DNA from: Tricholoma matsutake | Lineage: Eukaryota > Basidiomycota > Agaricomycetes > Agaricales > Tricholomataceae | NCBI GenBank assembly: GCA_026075535.2 | Contig: AP026547.1 | Location: 1,178,001 to 1,242,000 of the forward strand | DNA: 64,000 bases | Direction of reading: 5' to 3' | In this document: positions 31,047-43,822 of the stretch, one piece after another | How positions within the stretch are numbered: the first letter of the stretch is position 1 | Layout: each line of letters opens with the position of its first letter | Notes under the pieces: generated by a model | The model's database searches: none | Told to the model about the DNA's origin: nothing | Seen by the model: the letters and a program-made list of their open reading frames with translations, nothing else | Made by a program: the position numbers and the translations under genes

Positions 31047-34000
31047 CTAGATGACTCCGAGAAGAGTGCGAAATTTCTCGTACTTGACACGACTGAGTGA
31101 CTTGGTGAAGATGTCAGCGATCATGTCATCCGTGGGACAGTATTGCATCGTGATGTGGCCCAAGGTAATAGTTTGGTGGATGAAGTGGAAGTGAACATCG
31201 ATGTGTTTGGTGTGTCCGTGGAATGTAGCATCCTTGGAGAGTCGGATCATGCCTTGATTGTCACAGAAAAGTGTAGTAGGTAATGTAGAACTGAAAATAG
31301 AAGATAATTCAGTAAGTAATTTGTGAATCCATAAAATATCCTTCGATGCGTGAGTTAACACAACATATTTGGCCTCGGTGCTTGACAAAGTGATGATTGG
31401 TTGCTTCTTGCTGCTCCAATTTACAACACCAGCTCCGATGAAGTAAACGAACCCGGAGATAGAGTGACAATGCATTTGGGAAGCCCAATCTGCATCAGAA
31501 TATCCCGTAATATCAGACTCATTACCTCCCAGGACAAGCTTGAGACCCTTAGTGCCCGAGAGATAGCGAAATATGTGAGTCACGGCAATAAGATGTGTCG
31601 TTCTAGGCGCATCGAGATACTGGGATAGAGTTGAGACAGCAAATGCAATGTCCGGGTGCGTCATAATGGTGGCGTACATTAAGGAACCGATCATTTCTCT
31701 ATATTTGGTCTTTTCAGCAGGTGTGAGAAGTGTCGGTGATACGGCGGGAGAATCAAAGCTGAGGTCGATTCCGGGCTCCATGGGGGTGATGGTAGTCCAG
31801 GCATTTTGAAGACCGAATCGTGAGACAATCTGTTTGATGTATGCTTGTTGACTCAATGAAATGGTTTTGTCTTCGAGGTTGCACGTGATGCTGACACCAA
31901 GAAGCCAGTTGATGGGACCGAGGTCTGAAATCTCGAAGCATGTGGTGAGCTGCTTTTGGATGAGATTGTTGGCGCTCTTGGTGGAATCCACAATGACAGT
32001 GAAATCGTCAGTAGCAGCAGTGACAATAATGAATTTGTCACTGTGATATAAATAGAACATGGCTTCGTCTGCAGCAGATACGGAGTACCCAAGATCGAGG
32101 AAGAAACTTTTTACCTCGGCATACCAGTCGTGAGCTCCTTGCTTTGATCCGTATACTGCAACGAGCCATTTACAGACCACATTTGGCTTGCCTTTGAGCT
32201 CTGGAGGTAGTTGATGAAATTTTTCATACTTTGGAGGAAGTTCCGAGTAAAGTTCTACACCGTCTTGCAAACGAGAATTGAGGTATGCATTTTTGACATC
32301 ACATTGATGGACGGCGGCATTTTTCTGGGCTGCAAACGAGAGGAGGATCCGAAGAGTGGATGCCTGGACTGTGGGAGTGAAAGTTTCGACGTAATCAACC
32401 CCGAATTGTTGCCTGAAGCCCTTGACGACGAGTCGAGCCTTGTAACAGGCTACATTACCAGCTGCATCATGCTTACGGCGGAATACATAATGGGACAGAA
32501 TGACATTTGCATCAGGCGGTGGAACGACAGGTATCCATGCGTTGACTTTCTCCATTTGGGAAAGTTCTGCATCAACCGCATCAGACCACTCTGACTGCTC
32601 ATTGCCATTTAATGCCTCCGTTAGCATTGGTTCGTCTTCACTCACTACCATTGCCATCTCCATTACCTTGCTAAACCAGTCTTCTTCACGGATATCAAGC
32701 TCCACTCCCCCTGGCTCAAGGTCTCTGCCATCATCAAGAATGAAGGTGGCGTCTATTGCATCTGAGAAGTTCGCGGCGCTATGTGAGCTGGGAACTCGGT
32801 TGCACTTTCCATGGCCGTATTGGGTTTTGTCAACCAGGGGAAGACCTGTAAGGGAGTTTCATTGAGGTTTTCTTTGGTGTGGAGGTGGTATAGGTGTGTT
32901 GGATGGAGTTTGTGAGTTGTTATTGACATTTTGCGTTGCTGGTGAATTTTCAGCCGCATTATCAGAATTATCGACATTTGCAGGCGCTGGACCATTATCG
33001 ACGGTTTTGGAGGGTGTGCCAGGTTCGTCGGGAGCATCAGGGGATTTGTCAGAGGATTTTTGAGACTGGGAAGTGTCAGAATTGGTGAGTACGTCTTCCA
33101 CCCCCTCAATTGACGCTTCGTCAGGCTGGAGCGCCTGATCCTTGTCAAAATACATATCCCGTTCAATACTGACCTTACGTTTATTTGGCCAATAGATTCG
33201 GAATCCCTTGGACTCGTCATCATAACCCACGAAATGAGCTTGCTCAGCCCTTGGCTCAAGCTTTCCTGCATCAAGCCGCTTTATCCAAACCATCACGCCC
33301 CATTCACATAGCTGTGACAAGTCCAGCTTCTCCCCTGTTCCAATTTCATGAGGAGTCTTTGATGTGGCTAGTCCCTGTGTTGGTACACAGTTTCGCAGCC
33401 AGACATCGTGGCGGACTGCTTCACACCATAAATATCTGGGTAGGCCAGCCGCAATCATCATCGCGCGAGCACCATTCATATGAGTTTGGTTTGCTCGTTC
33501 AACTATGCCATTAGAAGCTCGGGAATCGTGGACAGTGAGGTGTCGAACAGTACCAGCATTCTGAAGGTGCTCGTTAAACTCTTTGCTGGTTAGTTCACCT
33601 GCATGATCACATCCAAATATTTTGATTCGTGCGCCACGCTGGACTAATGCCCATGCTTTGTACTTTTTGTACACACTGTATGCTTCAGATTTTGCCTTTA
33701 GGAAGTGAACTTTCTCCTCCCGGCTAGACAGGTCCTTGAATAGGAAATAATGTCTGTTTCCTCCGAGCGATGTGACTTTGGCTGGCCCCCATAAATCTGC
33801 AACAACCTTTTCCCCATACTTGGTGTATACCGTCTTGCTTTTCTTGGGAAACGGTTTCCGATCCACTTTGGCCTTTACGCAGGTCTCGCAGAAGTCAGGT
33901 TTCAAGTTCAAGTCCACTTCGACACCTGTGACCATCCTGTCCTTTACCATTTTAAGCAAGGAGTCATGGTTGATATGGCCCATCTTGTGATGAAGCTCAC

Positions 34001-35477
34001 TTATCGACATGAGCTTTGATGCGGAGTTCACGGAGGGTGTTGGAGATGAGCTGAACGAACCACTGATATGGTAGAGCCCCCAAATGAGAGGGATACGACC
34101 TACGATGTTCGACTTTGCGCTATGGATGATGCAACCCCCCCCTTTTATGAAGAGCGAGAATCCAGCTTTGTCGATGCAGGAGACTGATATGAGGGTGAAT
34201 GCCAAGTGGGGTGAGTAGTATACGTTCTTGAGTGTTATTGGGGTCGGTTTCTGATCCCCGTTAGGTAGCTCAACCTTTAGATCACCCTGTCCCAGTGCAC
34301 TGAAGGTACGTCCATCTGCGGCTCTGATGGGTTCAGGACTAATTTCTCTGTAGTTTAAAAATTTCGAACATTCAGGAGAGAAGTGTCAACTAGCGCCACT
34401 GTCAAGGATAATTCCATGATCTGCGGAAGTGGCATGGGCTTCTGCTTTGAAGTCGGAGGTAACAACGAGGGCGGTAGGATCTTTGGGTGTGCTATAGCTG
34501 AGCATTGCATAGTTTTCGTCATCGTCTTTACCATCTTCGGCGACGTGCGCACTTGCTGATGCTGTTTTCTTTGCAGCCAGTCTCTTGAACCATTCCAGTG
34601 CCTCTTTCTCTTTTCCTCCCCCTTTTGCATAACACTGATCAATTGTGTGCCCAGGCTTGTTGCAGTTAGGGTTTGAGCAGCGTGTCTTTTCCTTCCCCTT
34701 TGGTTTATTCCTCCCCTTGCTGTCCTTGGATTTCATGGCCACCATCATCGCTGCATTGGACTTATTGATTGAGTCCTTGAGGGCGAGTGAATTCGCTTCT
34801 TCGGTGAGATGCCAGATAAGATTAGCACTGGTCAATTTCTTCCTGGACTCGTGAGCGGTGGCGTTAAGGGCAGTGAGAAGGGTTCGGTAGGTTGGTGTGA
34901 GTGAGAGAGATGTGCGGATATAGGATACGAAGGATTCGTCGGTAACTGGGCAGTTCATTTCCGCGAGTTGTTCCTTGATCTCATTCATCTTTGTTAGGTG
35001 TTCTCGCATGTCTCTGTTCTCTGTGAGTCGAAGAGTCTGAAGTTGGGTGAGGAGATTGGTTTCGTACATCGAGCCTTTGTCGGTGTGAATAGAAATGACT
35101 TTCTTCCATACGGCGGCGGCAGTAGTCTCGTTCTTGACCTGCAGGAACGTGGACTTGTCGACAGTTCGGTAAATTACCTCACGTGCGGCTGCTTGGTGCT
35201 GCTTGTACTTGTCTTCCTCTCCTTGGTGTTTTTCGATGTCTTCTTCGCTCAACAGGACAGGATCACTTCCCTTGTAGAATTCGCCATCCTGTTCCCTGAG
35301 TGTAACCGGCTTTCGCGCGGTACCCATGAGGTGCCTCTTCAACCCCTTTGATGTGGCGAAATTGAGAACGCGCTCTTGGTAGGTAGACCAGTTAGATCCA
35401 TCACTACGAAGTTTTGGCAGGTTCAAAGCTTGCGAGTTGTTTGTTAGAGACATTTCAGAGATATCGTCAGGGCCCAT
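31047..35477 (-). pseudogene. Copia-3 Gag-Pol polyprotein (two TGA stops)
   Basis: One minus-strand frame of about 1477 codons runs from the ATG at 35477. Gag ends with a knuckle-like CSNPNCNKPGHTIDQC. The protease site ILDSGAS is followed at once by a TGA (34384-34386). Integrase shows HHKMGHINHDSLLKM, ADLWGP, CDHAGE and NGIVERANQT (D, D, E present). A second TGA at 32854-32856 lies in the Asp/Pro-rich linker. RT shows HQCDVKNAYLN and TAATDDFTV. RNase H shows YSDADWAS and LSSTEAKYVVL, where the usual STEAEY Glu is Lys. Both stops fit CGA to TGA. The element is close to intact but cannot make a full polyprotein. Confidence 0.88.
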
Positions 35478-35481
35478 AACC
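35470..35481 (-). promoter_or_regulatory. Copia-3 primer binding site (GGTTATGGGCCC)
   Basis: Lies directly after the 5' LTR. It is complementary to the anticodon-loop region of initiator tRNA-Met, as in the half-tRNA priming known for Drosophila copia and Ty5. Confidence 0.8.
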
Positions 35482-35851
35482 TATAGAATGTTGGCAGGAA
35501 CTGGTAGGGAACTAGAATAGAATAACGAGATAACCTCAGTGAACGGACAATCACTTTATTCAGTAGTAGTACCTAGAATAGATAACGAGATACTACTATG
35601 GGTAAGTAAGGAAATAAATAAAATAGAGAAAGAGGATGTACACCTCAGTGAACGGACAATCACTGAGGTTACGACGTAAAGCTACGAGGTATATAACGTC
35701 CCATATATGCTTTTCAAATAAGACAAGACATAGTTACCATAGTTCTATAAATAGATGTAACGTACTAATAATAAATATCTTTGACAGTCGGTGAGCATTG
35801 GTGACCGCAGGCGAGCGCAGGCAGGTGCGGGGATGCCTCGATATGTCAACA
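35482..35851 (-). repeat. Copia-3 5' LTR
   Basis: The 5' LTR for the minus-strand element. It ends CATTCTATA next to the PBS. Confidence 0.9.
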
Positions 35852-36632
35852 ACACGAGAAGCAGGGGCTGGTGTGGCAAGGCGGAGAGCAACTGCGTTGG
35901 GTCTTGAAAGGTGTGGAAGAGCTCAGGCCTGTATCTTCTTTCCGTGGCAAAAGGCCACCTGTTACTATTTCTATGCTTCGCGATCTCAACTGAGGCCTTA
36001 GTAGATCTTCGGGGCTGGACATCTGTATCCGAGCCATATGTCTCCTCTCCTTTTTCTTGCAACTTCGCGGCGGGGAGCTATTACCACCAATGCGGAATAT
36101 TCAGAAATTCAACCCACTGCGCCATGCCACATTTTCACACATTGCAGAGTCCACTGCGCAGAATGGCGCCTGCGGCCTTCACCTGCCATGGTCGAAGACA
36201 CAGAAGGCCCGAGGAGATGACGTGTGGATCCCTCACCAGGAAGCTCCACTCGACCCTATCCATGCAATTCATAAGCACTTCATCTGGAACAGGCTCAACA
36301 TCAACCATCCTATCGCTGCTTACCGCGATTCACATGATAATATCATCACACTCACTAGGTCCACATTTGTCCGATGAGTCGACAGAATCCTTCGAGTGAC
36401 GAATAAAGGATACCCCCGCATTACTGGACACTGTTTTCGTGTTGGGGGTACAACATTTTACCTAGTTTCGGGAGTGCCGCCTGATATGGTAAAGAAGTTC
36501 GGACGTTGGCGTTCCCAAGCCTTTTTGGAATATTGGCGTTGTCTGGACTATCTGGGCGCCATGCACATTGAGATGCTCCCAACCAGCTTGCAACCACAAC
36601 CACTACGGACGAGAAGCCTTCCCAAGGCTTGA

Positions 36633-38252
36633 TGTGCATTCATGGGTGAGTCTTCGTCATGACTACGATGCGCCTTAGGCTTGCTTCTCACATGGGTTGC
36701 CGTAGTCATATCTCAGCTCACCCCGTTTTCGACTGGGATGGAATCCGAGGAGAGGTCTGCTTTCAGTTTTCTTGTCTTCAGATTACGACCAGTCGCATTC
36801 GCTCCCAGAAACATTAGTATGTCTATTTAGATTAGATTTGTACAAGTTTATTAGTATGACTGTAGGCAATCAGCTATTTCGACCAGTAGCAAAAGGGGAT
36901 TTCCCCTTTGAATCATCCGTATAGTTCGGGGGAGATTAAAATTAGAGGTGGTGTGGGGTGATTTCCGAATGATCTTGCGCTGCTCATTTTTACGCACTTT
37001 ACGTGTATCATTTAATATCTTTCTCTCTCTCTCTCTATAATGCCTTTGATATCGTGCGCTGTTATGCTGGCTGGCCCGTCGTTCGTTTTTTCTTTCCTTT
37101 CAAACTACGTATCGTGAAACTCCAAACACTCGCTTTTCCCTTGCTTTCGTTCCTTGCATTCCTTCTTCTCCTTAGTACATTAGGGCTGTTCAGGGTATTT
37201 TCTCCTCACTTGCATTGATATCCATTTCCCTGCGTTATTTGTCATATGTATATAATAATCTCATTGCACAATCAATTACTGTAACTTAAGCCTGCCGGAC
37301 CCCCAGTCTTCGTTGTTGTTCTGCTTTTCGGGACTTGGAGGCCTCTGTGAGTTAACGTAAGTCAAACCTTGATCTACACTTGAGCTGATCAAGGTACCAG
37401 AAGAACCTTATCGTCATTATGTATAGCCCGGTAACGTAAGATGTAGTTCTTCGTTACTCTCGAGAAATACACCGGATCCAACTTTTTGTGTGGGTACCGA
37501 GACAGGCTTTCAGTCGCTTCAGGTCCAGATTGCTATACTTATGTGTCAGTGCAAGGAACTTAGGAACCCTCGTCGGGACATGCCGGTTACTTTTCGTAGG
37601 GCACCGAAACTATCGCTGAAAGGAGTTATCCGAGGGGCTCTCCATCTGATAAATCCTGATACGAGGGACCTGAGCTTGTAGAACGTCCACGTCTCGATAT
37701 AGTAGAGCACTTCAGCATTCCCGGTCATAGTGGAACCGAAAAATGCCAAGGATTACTTATTTGGGAGCAGGTGACTCCAGGTGACTCCACCTAGCTCCAC
37801 CTCCGCAAAGGATTTGGCAACACGTGACCAGGCCGCGTAGGTCATTTCGTTTTGTCTTCGCGTTTTTAAAGAATTTCTCGGTTATTATAAGTTGTACTGA
37901 CTAGTTTGACTAGTTTCTGTTGTTTTTATGCCATTTTGTACATGGTTTGGGGTATTGTATTGAATCTTTATCATACGTGAGTTCAACAACTTTAAGTTAC
38001 TTACTCAATTCGGTTGGAACCATTTCGACCGAAACTCGCTAAAAACAAGGTTTGACCGGGTTGCTGAAGTGCTCTACTAGAGTGGGCTTGAAGCTTGAAG
38101 CTTGAGCTTGATGGGGCAATTGAACTTGTGCCTTCGGGTGCTTTATGTAATGCCGGAGCCGCGTACACGCTTAGCCGGCAAGATTTGATTCACGGTTTTC
38201 GATCAAAGCTTCGATACTTCTTGCTATCCACGTACATTGTACTCCTAAACGA
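36633..38252. other. DIRS 3' tail and upstream region of the transcription factor gene
   Basis: No coding region is supported. Contents include the imperfect inverted repeat at about 36652-36724, the palindrome-like AAAGGGGATTTCCCCTTT (about 36892-36910) and a CT-dinucleotide run at 37020-37036. Sequence becomes CpG-richer. CACGTGAC at about 37822 is an E-box-like word about 430 bp before the start codon. Confidence 0.4.
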
Positions 38253-41200
38253 ATGTCCTCAAACGAAGACGACTATCAAGACGGCGAGGGCTCTCAGCAA
38301 GGCCGGAAGAAGAGGAGAATCCAGCGTGCATGTGACATCTGCAGGCGAAAGAAGAGTAAGTCACTTGAGTATTTTTCATTTGCTGCCGCCTTATTGCCTT
38401 GTTCCTTATAGTCCGATGTGAGGATAATATTTTACCAATTCAAGGCTTTTGATGGGACATTCCAACATTTGTAGGTGATGGCGTTCAAATGCCTGGTAAC
38501 CGATGCTCGAATTGCATTTCGTACAGCTTGAAATGTACTTATGTGGAAGCAGCAAAGGTGCGTTTGATTTTCCTTTCCCCCTTGCGAATTTTTTTTAAAA
38601 ACAAAAAAAACGAACTCATGGAGCATTCGTAGAAACGCGGACCGCCCAAGGGGTAAGTGGGAATATGGTACTCGCGTAACTGCAGTTTTTGAAGCGAGAG
38701 GCCACGTCCAGATATGTAGAAGCGTTGGAGAGTCGTTTGGAGAAAATGGATAAACTGCTGCGAAAGGTGCGTGTACTTGCTGTTTTTTCTTTTTGTCTTC
38801 TGAGCCTTACCATGCACTACGATAGCTCTGTCCAGACGAAGGCGTTCTCAAGGAGCTCGAGGCAAGTCTGAATTCCGACAAATGGTCGTCGGAGAAAGTC
38901 AGTGGGCTGCTTGATACAGAGTATCCTGCAAAAAGGATGATCAAGACGAGTCCGACGGAGATAATGACTAAAGCAATACGACAATCGGGAGGTCCTTTAG
39001 TAGTACCAGACGACGACGATATTGCACACCTGAAACTCTCCGACCACATGAAGAACCTTCACATAGAATCTTCTGACAATAGGTTCTTTGGAAAGTCGAG
39101 TGGCGCAATGCTTATCCAGGCGGCGATAGATCTTAAGCATGAATATACTGGACACCAAGATCTTTCGATCGAGGGGATTTTGGGTGCGAGACGTCCTGAA
39201 TTTTGGAGCATTCGTCCAGTTCGTATATCCCTCAATTCCATATGATTAAATGTTTACTTCACCACGGTTCAGTGGGAGAAACTCTCAAGCCGCGTCGAAG
39301 TTCCGTTATTCACCTTCCCAGAAGACGATCTCCTATATAGTCTCCTAGACTTATACTTTAATCATTTCAATCTAACCTTACCCCTACTCCACCGACCAAC
39401 TTTCGAAAGATCTATCGCGGAGGGCTTACACTTGACGGACTCACGTTTTGGCTCAGTTGTTCTCTTGGTGTGCGCATTGGGATCGAGGTTCTCCCATGAC
39501 CCACGTGTCCTCCTCGATGGTATATCGACATATCATTCTGCTGGGTGGAAATGGTTTGAGCAGGTGCAGAAGGTAAAACGGACATTCGTGATTCCGCCGA
39601 ACTTGTACGACCTGCAATTTCACAGCGTAAGTTCCATGTTGTGGTTTATTATCTATATCCTGACAATGGCGCACAGTTAGCTGTACAATACCTTCTTGGA
39701 TGCTCCGCTCCACAACAGTGCTGGGTTATGATTGGCATTGGTATTCGCGTGGCGCAAGATGTCGGTGCACATCGAAGAAAATATAAATCAGAGAATATTA
39801 CTGTGGAAGACGAGTTGTGGAAGCGTGCATTCTGGTACGTTCCGTGTTTGTTGCAGGTAGCCCTACAAATGAAAATGATCCACCAGGGTGTTGATTTGCA
39901 TCGATCGTATCGTTAGCTCTTCTTTTGGACGCCCCAGCGCTATTCAAGATGAAGAGTACGCTCTTTTTTACATGCGAACCTGATCAAATGGATAACGGAA
40001 TTGTTCATAGTTTTGATATTGACCTGCCTGTCGATTGCGATGACGAATACTGGGATCATCCCGACCCCGCACAACGCTTCAAACAACCGCCAAATAAGCC
40101 ATCCTCTGCCACCGCCTTCATAATCTATATCAAAATTCTCCAGATTCTTGGGTTGTCACTGCGCACCATTGTACGTTGATACCTTCTCTCTCTCCCACGC
40201 TCTGGCCATACTTAAAACATGAATGATAGTATTCTATCAACAAGTCAAAGGTCCTGCTCGGTTTTGTCGGGAAGGAATGGGAACAGCAGATCGTCGCGGA
40301 GCTGGATTCTGCCCTCAACAAATGGGTTGATTCCGTCCCCGATTATTGTTCGTCTTCTCTACGCTCTTTTAGTATGTTGCTGGTTCATATCTGTGCATAG
40401 TGCGGTGGGATCCCAATAGAGAGGACCTGAAATTCTTCGACCAATCTGCGTGGTTGTACTCTACTTACTACTACATTCAGATTCTCGTCCACAGACCGTT
40501 CATCCCATTTGTAGGCAAGCCTTCTCCCCTAGCATTCCCATCACTCGCGATATGCACAAATGCTGCCCGGTCGTGCAGTCATATCGTCGATTTCCATGCT
40601 CGGAGGAGTACGACGTCATTGCAGTTCCAGGTAGGCCATTCTGCGTATTCAGGAGGCTGTGGGCATTTAACTAAGAGCTCGATGTCAAGATTCCAGTGTT
40701 TACGTCGGGAATCGTTCTTCTTTTAAATATTTGGAGTGGGAAACGGAATGGCTTATCGACGGATCCAGTTAAGGAAATGGCTGAGGTGCATAAGTGTATG
40801 GCCATCCTTAAGCTGAACGAAACTCGGTTAGTGGTTGAGGCTTAGACTTTTCCAACGTGTTCAACCTGATTTCCAGATCGAATTCCGCTGGCCGCTTATG
40901 GTATATGCTCATGTGTTCGGTAACAGCATAGCAGTAACTCATATCGTCATCCCACAGGGACATTCTGTACGAGTTGGCGTTTGCTGGCGATTTGCCTCTA
41001 CCGAAGTCGAGTCCTCCGAACTCCAACAAGCGAGAAAGAGATGCTGATAGCCCCGCGTCGAGCACTACCAGTGACACTGTTTCGAGCTCCTCATTACCAC
41101 AGGATATGACTCGTAATATTGCCGGCTCACGCCGTGTTAGAGAAAGCATGCAGCAGTCCTCGCCCGCCGAATTGGCCCGCCAGTTTCACCCACAGGGTTT

Positions 41201-41730
41201 CTATACTCTCCCTGTATATAGTGAGGAGCTAGGGCGTCTACCGGTGCATGGTCAAGTCGCATTTTCGCCGCAAGGCAAACCTCCTAACCATTCTCCTTTC
41301 TCGCATTGGAATCACGCCCCTGTATCTGATATTAATGTAACTAGCCGGCCGCCACCAACCGGACCACCACAGGATCATTCTTCGGATAACACTTCAGGCG
41401 GGTCTTCCATTCCGATGGACAGACTCATGTTTGACTCCACAGGTCTGAACTACAACACGTTTGTTCAAGAGCTTTTTACGTCTTCGTCGTTGGGCACTAC
41501 ATCATCCAACCACGGTATAAATTCAAGAGGGGCCGATCCGCATCAGGGAGGAGGGGAAGGGTTCCTGGATTTGGCGAATGCACAGACAATGATTGATAGC
41601 GATGCGATCGCGATGTGGTCCAATGCTCCGAGCGGCTTTGAGTACGTCATCTCTTCTTTTGAAGCTGTCGGTTACCCATTTGTAAATTTGTGCGTACAGT
41701 TTAGACGATTGGGGAGCCTATTTGAGTAAC
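38253..41730 (+). CDS. Zn2Cys6 fungal-specific transcription factor, 16 exons, about 874 aa
   Basis: Probable nuclear DNA-binding regulator and the only intact host gene here. Exons by eye: 38253-38355, 38412-38417, 38475-38557, 38633-38652, 38712-38766, 38826-39218, 39273-39626, 39677-39834, 39887-39955, 40011-40170, 40230-40347, 40401-40630, 40690-40826, 40877-40900, 40958-41641, 41700-41730. All 15 introns are GT..AG, and the phases sum to one open frame of 2625 nt. Residues about 26-55 form the cluster RACDICRRKK-IRCDG..RCSNCISYSLKC, followed by KGYVEALESRLEKMDKLL, a linker/coiled-coil. From about residue 220 the fungal-specific middle domain is seen (LPLLHRPTF, RIVSSSFGRPSAIQDED, DLPVDCDDEYW). 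The C-terminus is Ser/Pro-rich. The last exon is the least certain: a family-like DDWGAYLSNVSEL lies one base out of phase and would end at 41766. Target genes are unknown. Confidence 0.85.
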
Positions 41731-43299
41731 GTTAGCGAGCTCACGCATGGACAGCCACTACATTAGTCGTGATCAGCCCGAGTTTCCAGGACTTTGGCAC
41801 GACTCTACTCCGGATATTCTAATCTCACATCAACAACGATATACAGCGATATACATACTCGTCTCATCTCTGTAAGTAGCAGTAAACCCTTTCCGGTAGC
41901 CAGTTACTATGCACGATGTGCACCGATCCGCGATGTGCAAATCGTCAATTGCGACCTCTTCTTGTCAGTTTCAACAAAAATTAGGCATATAAATGGTATA
42001 TATACAAATCACTTCGTCAGTTCAGAATGAGAAAGTCAGTGGTGGTTGGTCCTTTCTAAAAATGTGTCAAAGTATGTGCAACACAGGACCTTAAAGCACG
42101 AAAATGACAAGAAAATGATGCTAGTGTAATGATATGGCCCCCCCATTATCTCAATGACAACATAGTATATTATCATGTCACTTTGCAGGTGCTCTAACAC
42201 AGTATCCTAGGCCTTATATCCGGACCCATAAAGTGCCAAGTTATGTGGAACCTCATTTGCTCTCCTACAAGGATGTCATTTGGATGTGACAAAGAGTGTG
42301 ACAAATACCAGCCAAATCACCTGATCTTCCCACATTACAAGCCTAATAATATGATCCTCCACGAATTGCTCAGAACCCAACACCAGCATTAAAACCTTCT
42401 CCAGCTCACATCTAAACTTCACCAAGGTAAGTAAGTGTACATAAGCATCACCTCAGACACTTCCCAGCAACCAGCACCCATCGTGTTCATTGGATCAACA
42501 TCCAATCACCGTCTCCCATGGTTGATCAACACATGCCACAATCCTGGCTAACTTCAAGCTCATCCCCAACAATTAGCATGCTATTCCACTCATTCTTGAC
42601 CATTTCCCTTTGCTTTTTTTGGTAGATAACACTTATATGTGCACATAGGTAAGCTACACTGTACCAAATAATACGGTCTATCGAACACATACAGTGTATT
42701 GAATGCATACAGTGTATCAAATGATATGGGTTCGGTGGATGCTGTCAAACACTCTCATAGTATGTATAACATGTACTAGTATCAAATGAATACACTTTTA
42801 CAATTCTTGCTTGTGATACACTATGAAGAATATTAATATACAGATCAGAGATAGCGTTGGACATGGTACTCAGCAACGGCATTGGAATTAGCATAGAAGT
42901 ATGGCATTGGCATCAGGCACCACTTTGCCATAACAGTATGACCTAGCTGTCTGTACCTATACTGAATTACAATGCTTGGTATAGATGTGCATAGGAGACT
43001 GTATGGGCAATGATGCAATAATTCATTCTATGTAGTGCAGACCTACCAAACGGGACTTTTACAATTCTTGCTTGTGATACACTATGAAGAATGTTAACAG
43101 ACAGATCAGTGACCTATGAGGTAGCATTGGACACAGTACTTGGCATTGGCAACAGCATTGGCAACAGCATCAGCATAGATGTGCAGTAAGAATCTAATAC
43201 CATTGATGAAATAGTCACAGCCATCAGGATCGGCATCAGCAGACACGTCGGCACGGAAATCTACATCAACATCAACATCGGCAGCAGCAGACAGACACT
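41731..43299. other. Intergenic, no gene seen
   Basis: Short frames only. It includes a direct repeat at about 42790-43160 and CATC/GGCA-rich words (CAGCATTGGCAACAGCATTGG). The boundary with the old Copia-2 element is inferred near 43300. Confidence 0.4.
42790..43160 (+). repeat. Direct repeat, about 100 bp, two copies
   Basis: About 42793-42890 and 43048-43160 share CTTTTACAATTCTTGCTTGT, GATACACTATGAAGAAT and ACAGATCAG..GATAGCGTTGGACA-like text. Confidence 0.6.
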
Positions 43300-43516
43300 T
43301 GTTGGATTAGGTAATCTGACACATGTGTGAACAGACCATCAGGTGGCCTCTTACCTAAGCAGTCATTTGTATCACAGGGTTGAGCATGATATAAGTCTTT
43401 CAAGGAGTATATGGTTACTCTGAGGGTAGAGCTTATCAGTTAGAAAGTGAATTCTACTTGTAAGGCCTGATAGCTCAGTGGTTAGAGCATCTGGTATATG
43501 TCCAGAAGGTCCTGGG

Positions 43517-43822
43517 TGTTGAAATTAATCCCTAATACATGCTGTATACATGAGGCAAATACATGCAGCATACACATGTATACATGAGGCGATACATGCA
43601 GCATACGCATGTTACTGCGCTTACTGTGCATACATGCGGTAAACACATTCCCGAGTCATGTGACATCCTTAATATTATGTATATAAGGAGAACCTGTACC
43701 GTAGTAGGAATACAGTGTTCTTACCTCTGCTAACCCTAGCTGTAAGTCTAACTAAACCCCAGGTAGGTTGTAAGGAACGTGTAGTCTCTTCCCCTGTGCA
43801 GCGTATATAGTCTGCTCCAACA
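43517..43822 (+). repeat. Copia-1 5' LTR
   Basis: 306 bp, TGTTGAAATTAATCC to CTGCTCCAACA. It contains TATATAAGG (about 43680), a plausible promoter TATA element, and internal ATACATG..CAGCATAC repeats. Confidence 0.95.

Larger units (their letters stand above)
30652..35851 (-). mobile_element. Copia-3: Ty1/copia LTR retrotransposon, nearly complete
   Basis: The element has two LTRs of 371 and 370 bp, a PPT, a PBS, and a single Gag-Pol frame broken by two TGA codons. The 5-bp target duplication is ACACG (30647-30651, 35852-35856). It sits inside the recombinase gene of the DIRS element and is therefore younger than it. The LTR differences, about 20, are almost all C/T or G/A changes at CpG. 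Confidence 0.9.
25690..36632 (+). mobile_element. DIRS/Ngaro-type tyrosine-recombinase retrotransposon (interrupted)
   Basis: A Gag-like region, RT, RNase H and a tyrosine recombinase lie in this order on the plus strand with no integrase or protease, the arrangement of DIRS-order elements. The Copia element at 30652-35851 splits the recombinase gene. The stated limits are only the outermost coding parts. I could not identify the split direct repeats (Ngaro) or inverted termini (DIRS) that would define the true ends. An imperfect inverted repeat, GGGTGAGTCTTCGTCATGACTACG region versus CGTAGTCATATCTCAGCTCACCC (36652-36724), may belong to the 3' end. Confidence 0.8.
30177..36632 (+). pseudogene. 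DIRS element tyrosine recombinase, split by Copia-3
   Basis: The N-terminal core-binding part lies at 30177-30651 (SKDASRLWEFRSFCKALNV, YAGHFAGKMVSTMITAIKRE). The rest resumes at 35857 in the same frame once the Copia element and one ACACG copy are removed. The catalytic domain shows LRGGELLP (first Arg), GHCFRVGGTT (H-x-x-R), GRW and FLEYWR (Tyr), so all key residues are present. Stops are TGA at 35991 and 36375. The enzyme would circularise or insert the cDNA by strand exchange, replacing the integrase of LTR elements. The coding end near 36632 fits the family length. Confidence 0.8.

Noticed and set aside
37020..37045. CT-dinucleotide run as a functional element
   Set aside because: A simple microsatellite of modest length in an untranslated region, with no supporting signal.
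41794..42030. Small open frame just downstream of the transcription factor
   Set aside because: It is short and has no recognisable motif; it probably lies in the 3' untranslated region or intergenic DNA.
43464..43516. Functional tRNA gene
   Set aside because: It is interrupted by Copia-1, and the joined form lacks the invariant T33 in the anticodon loop.
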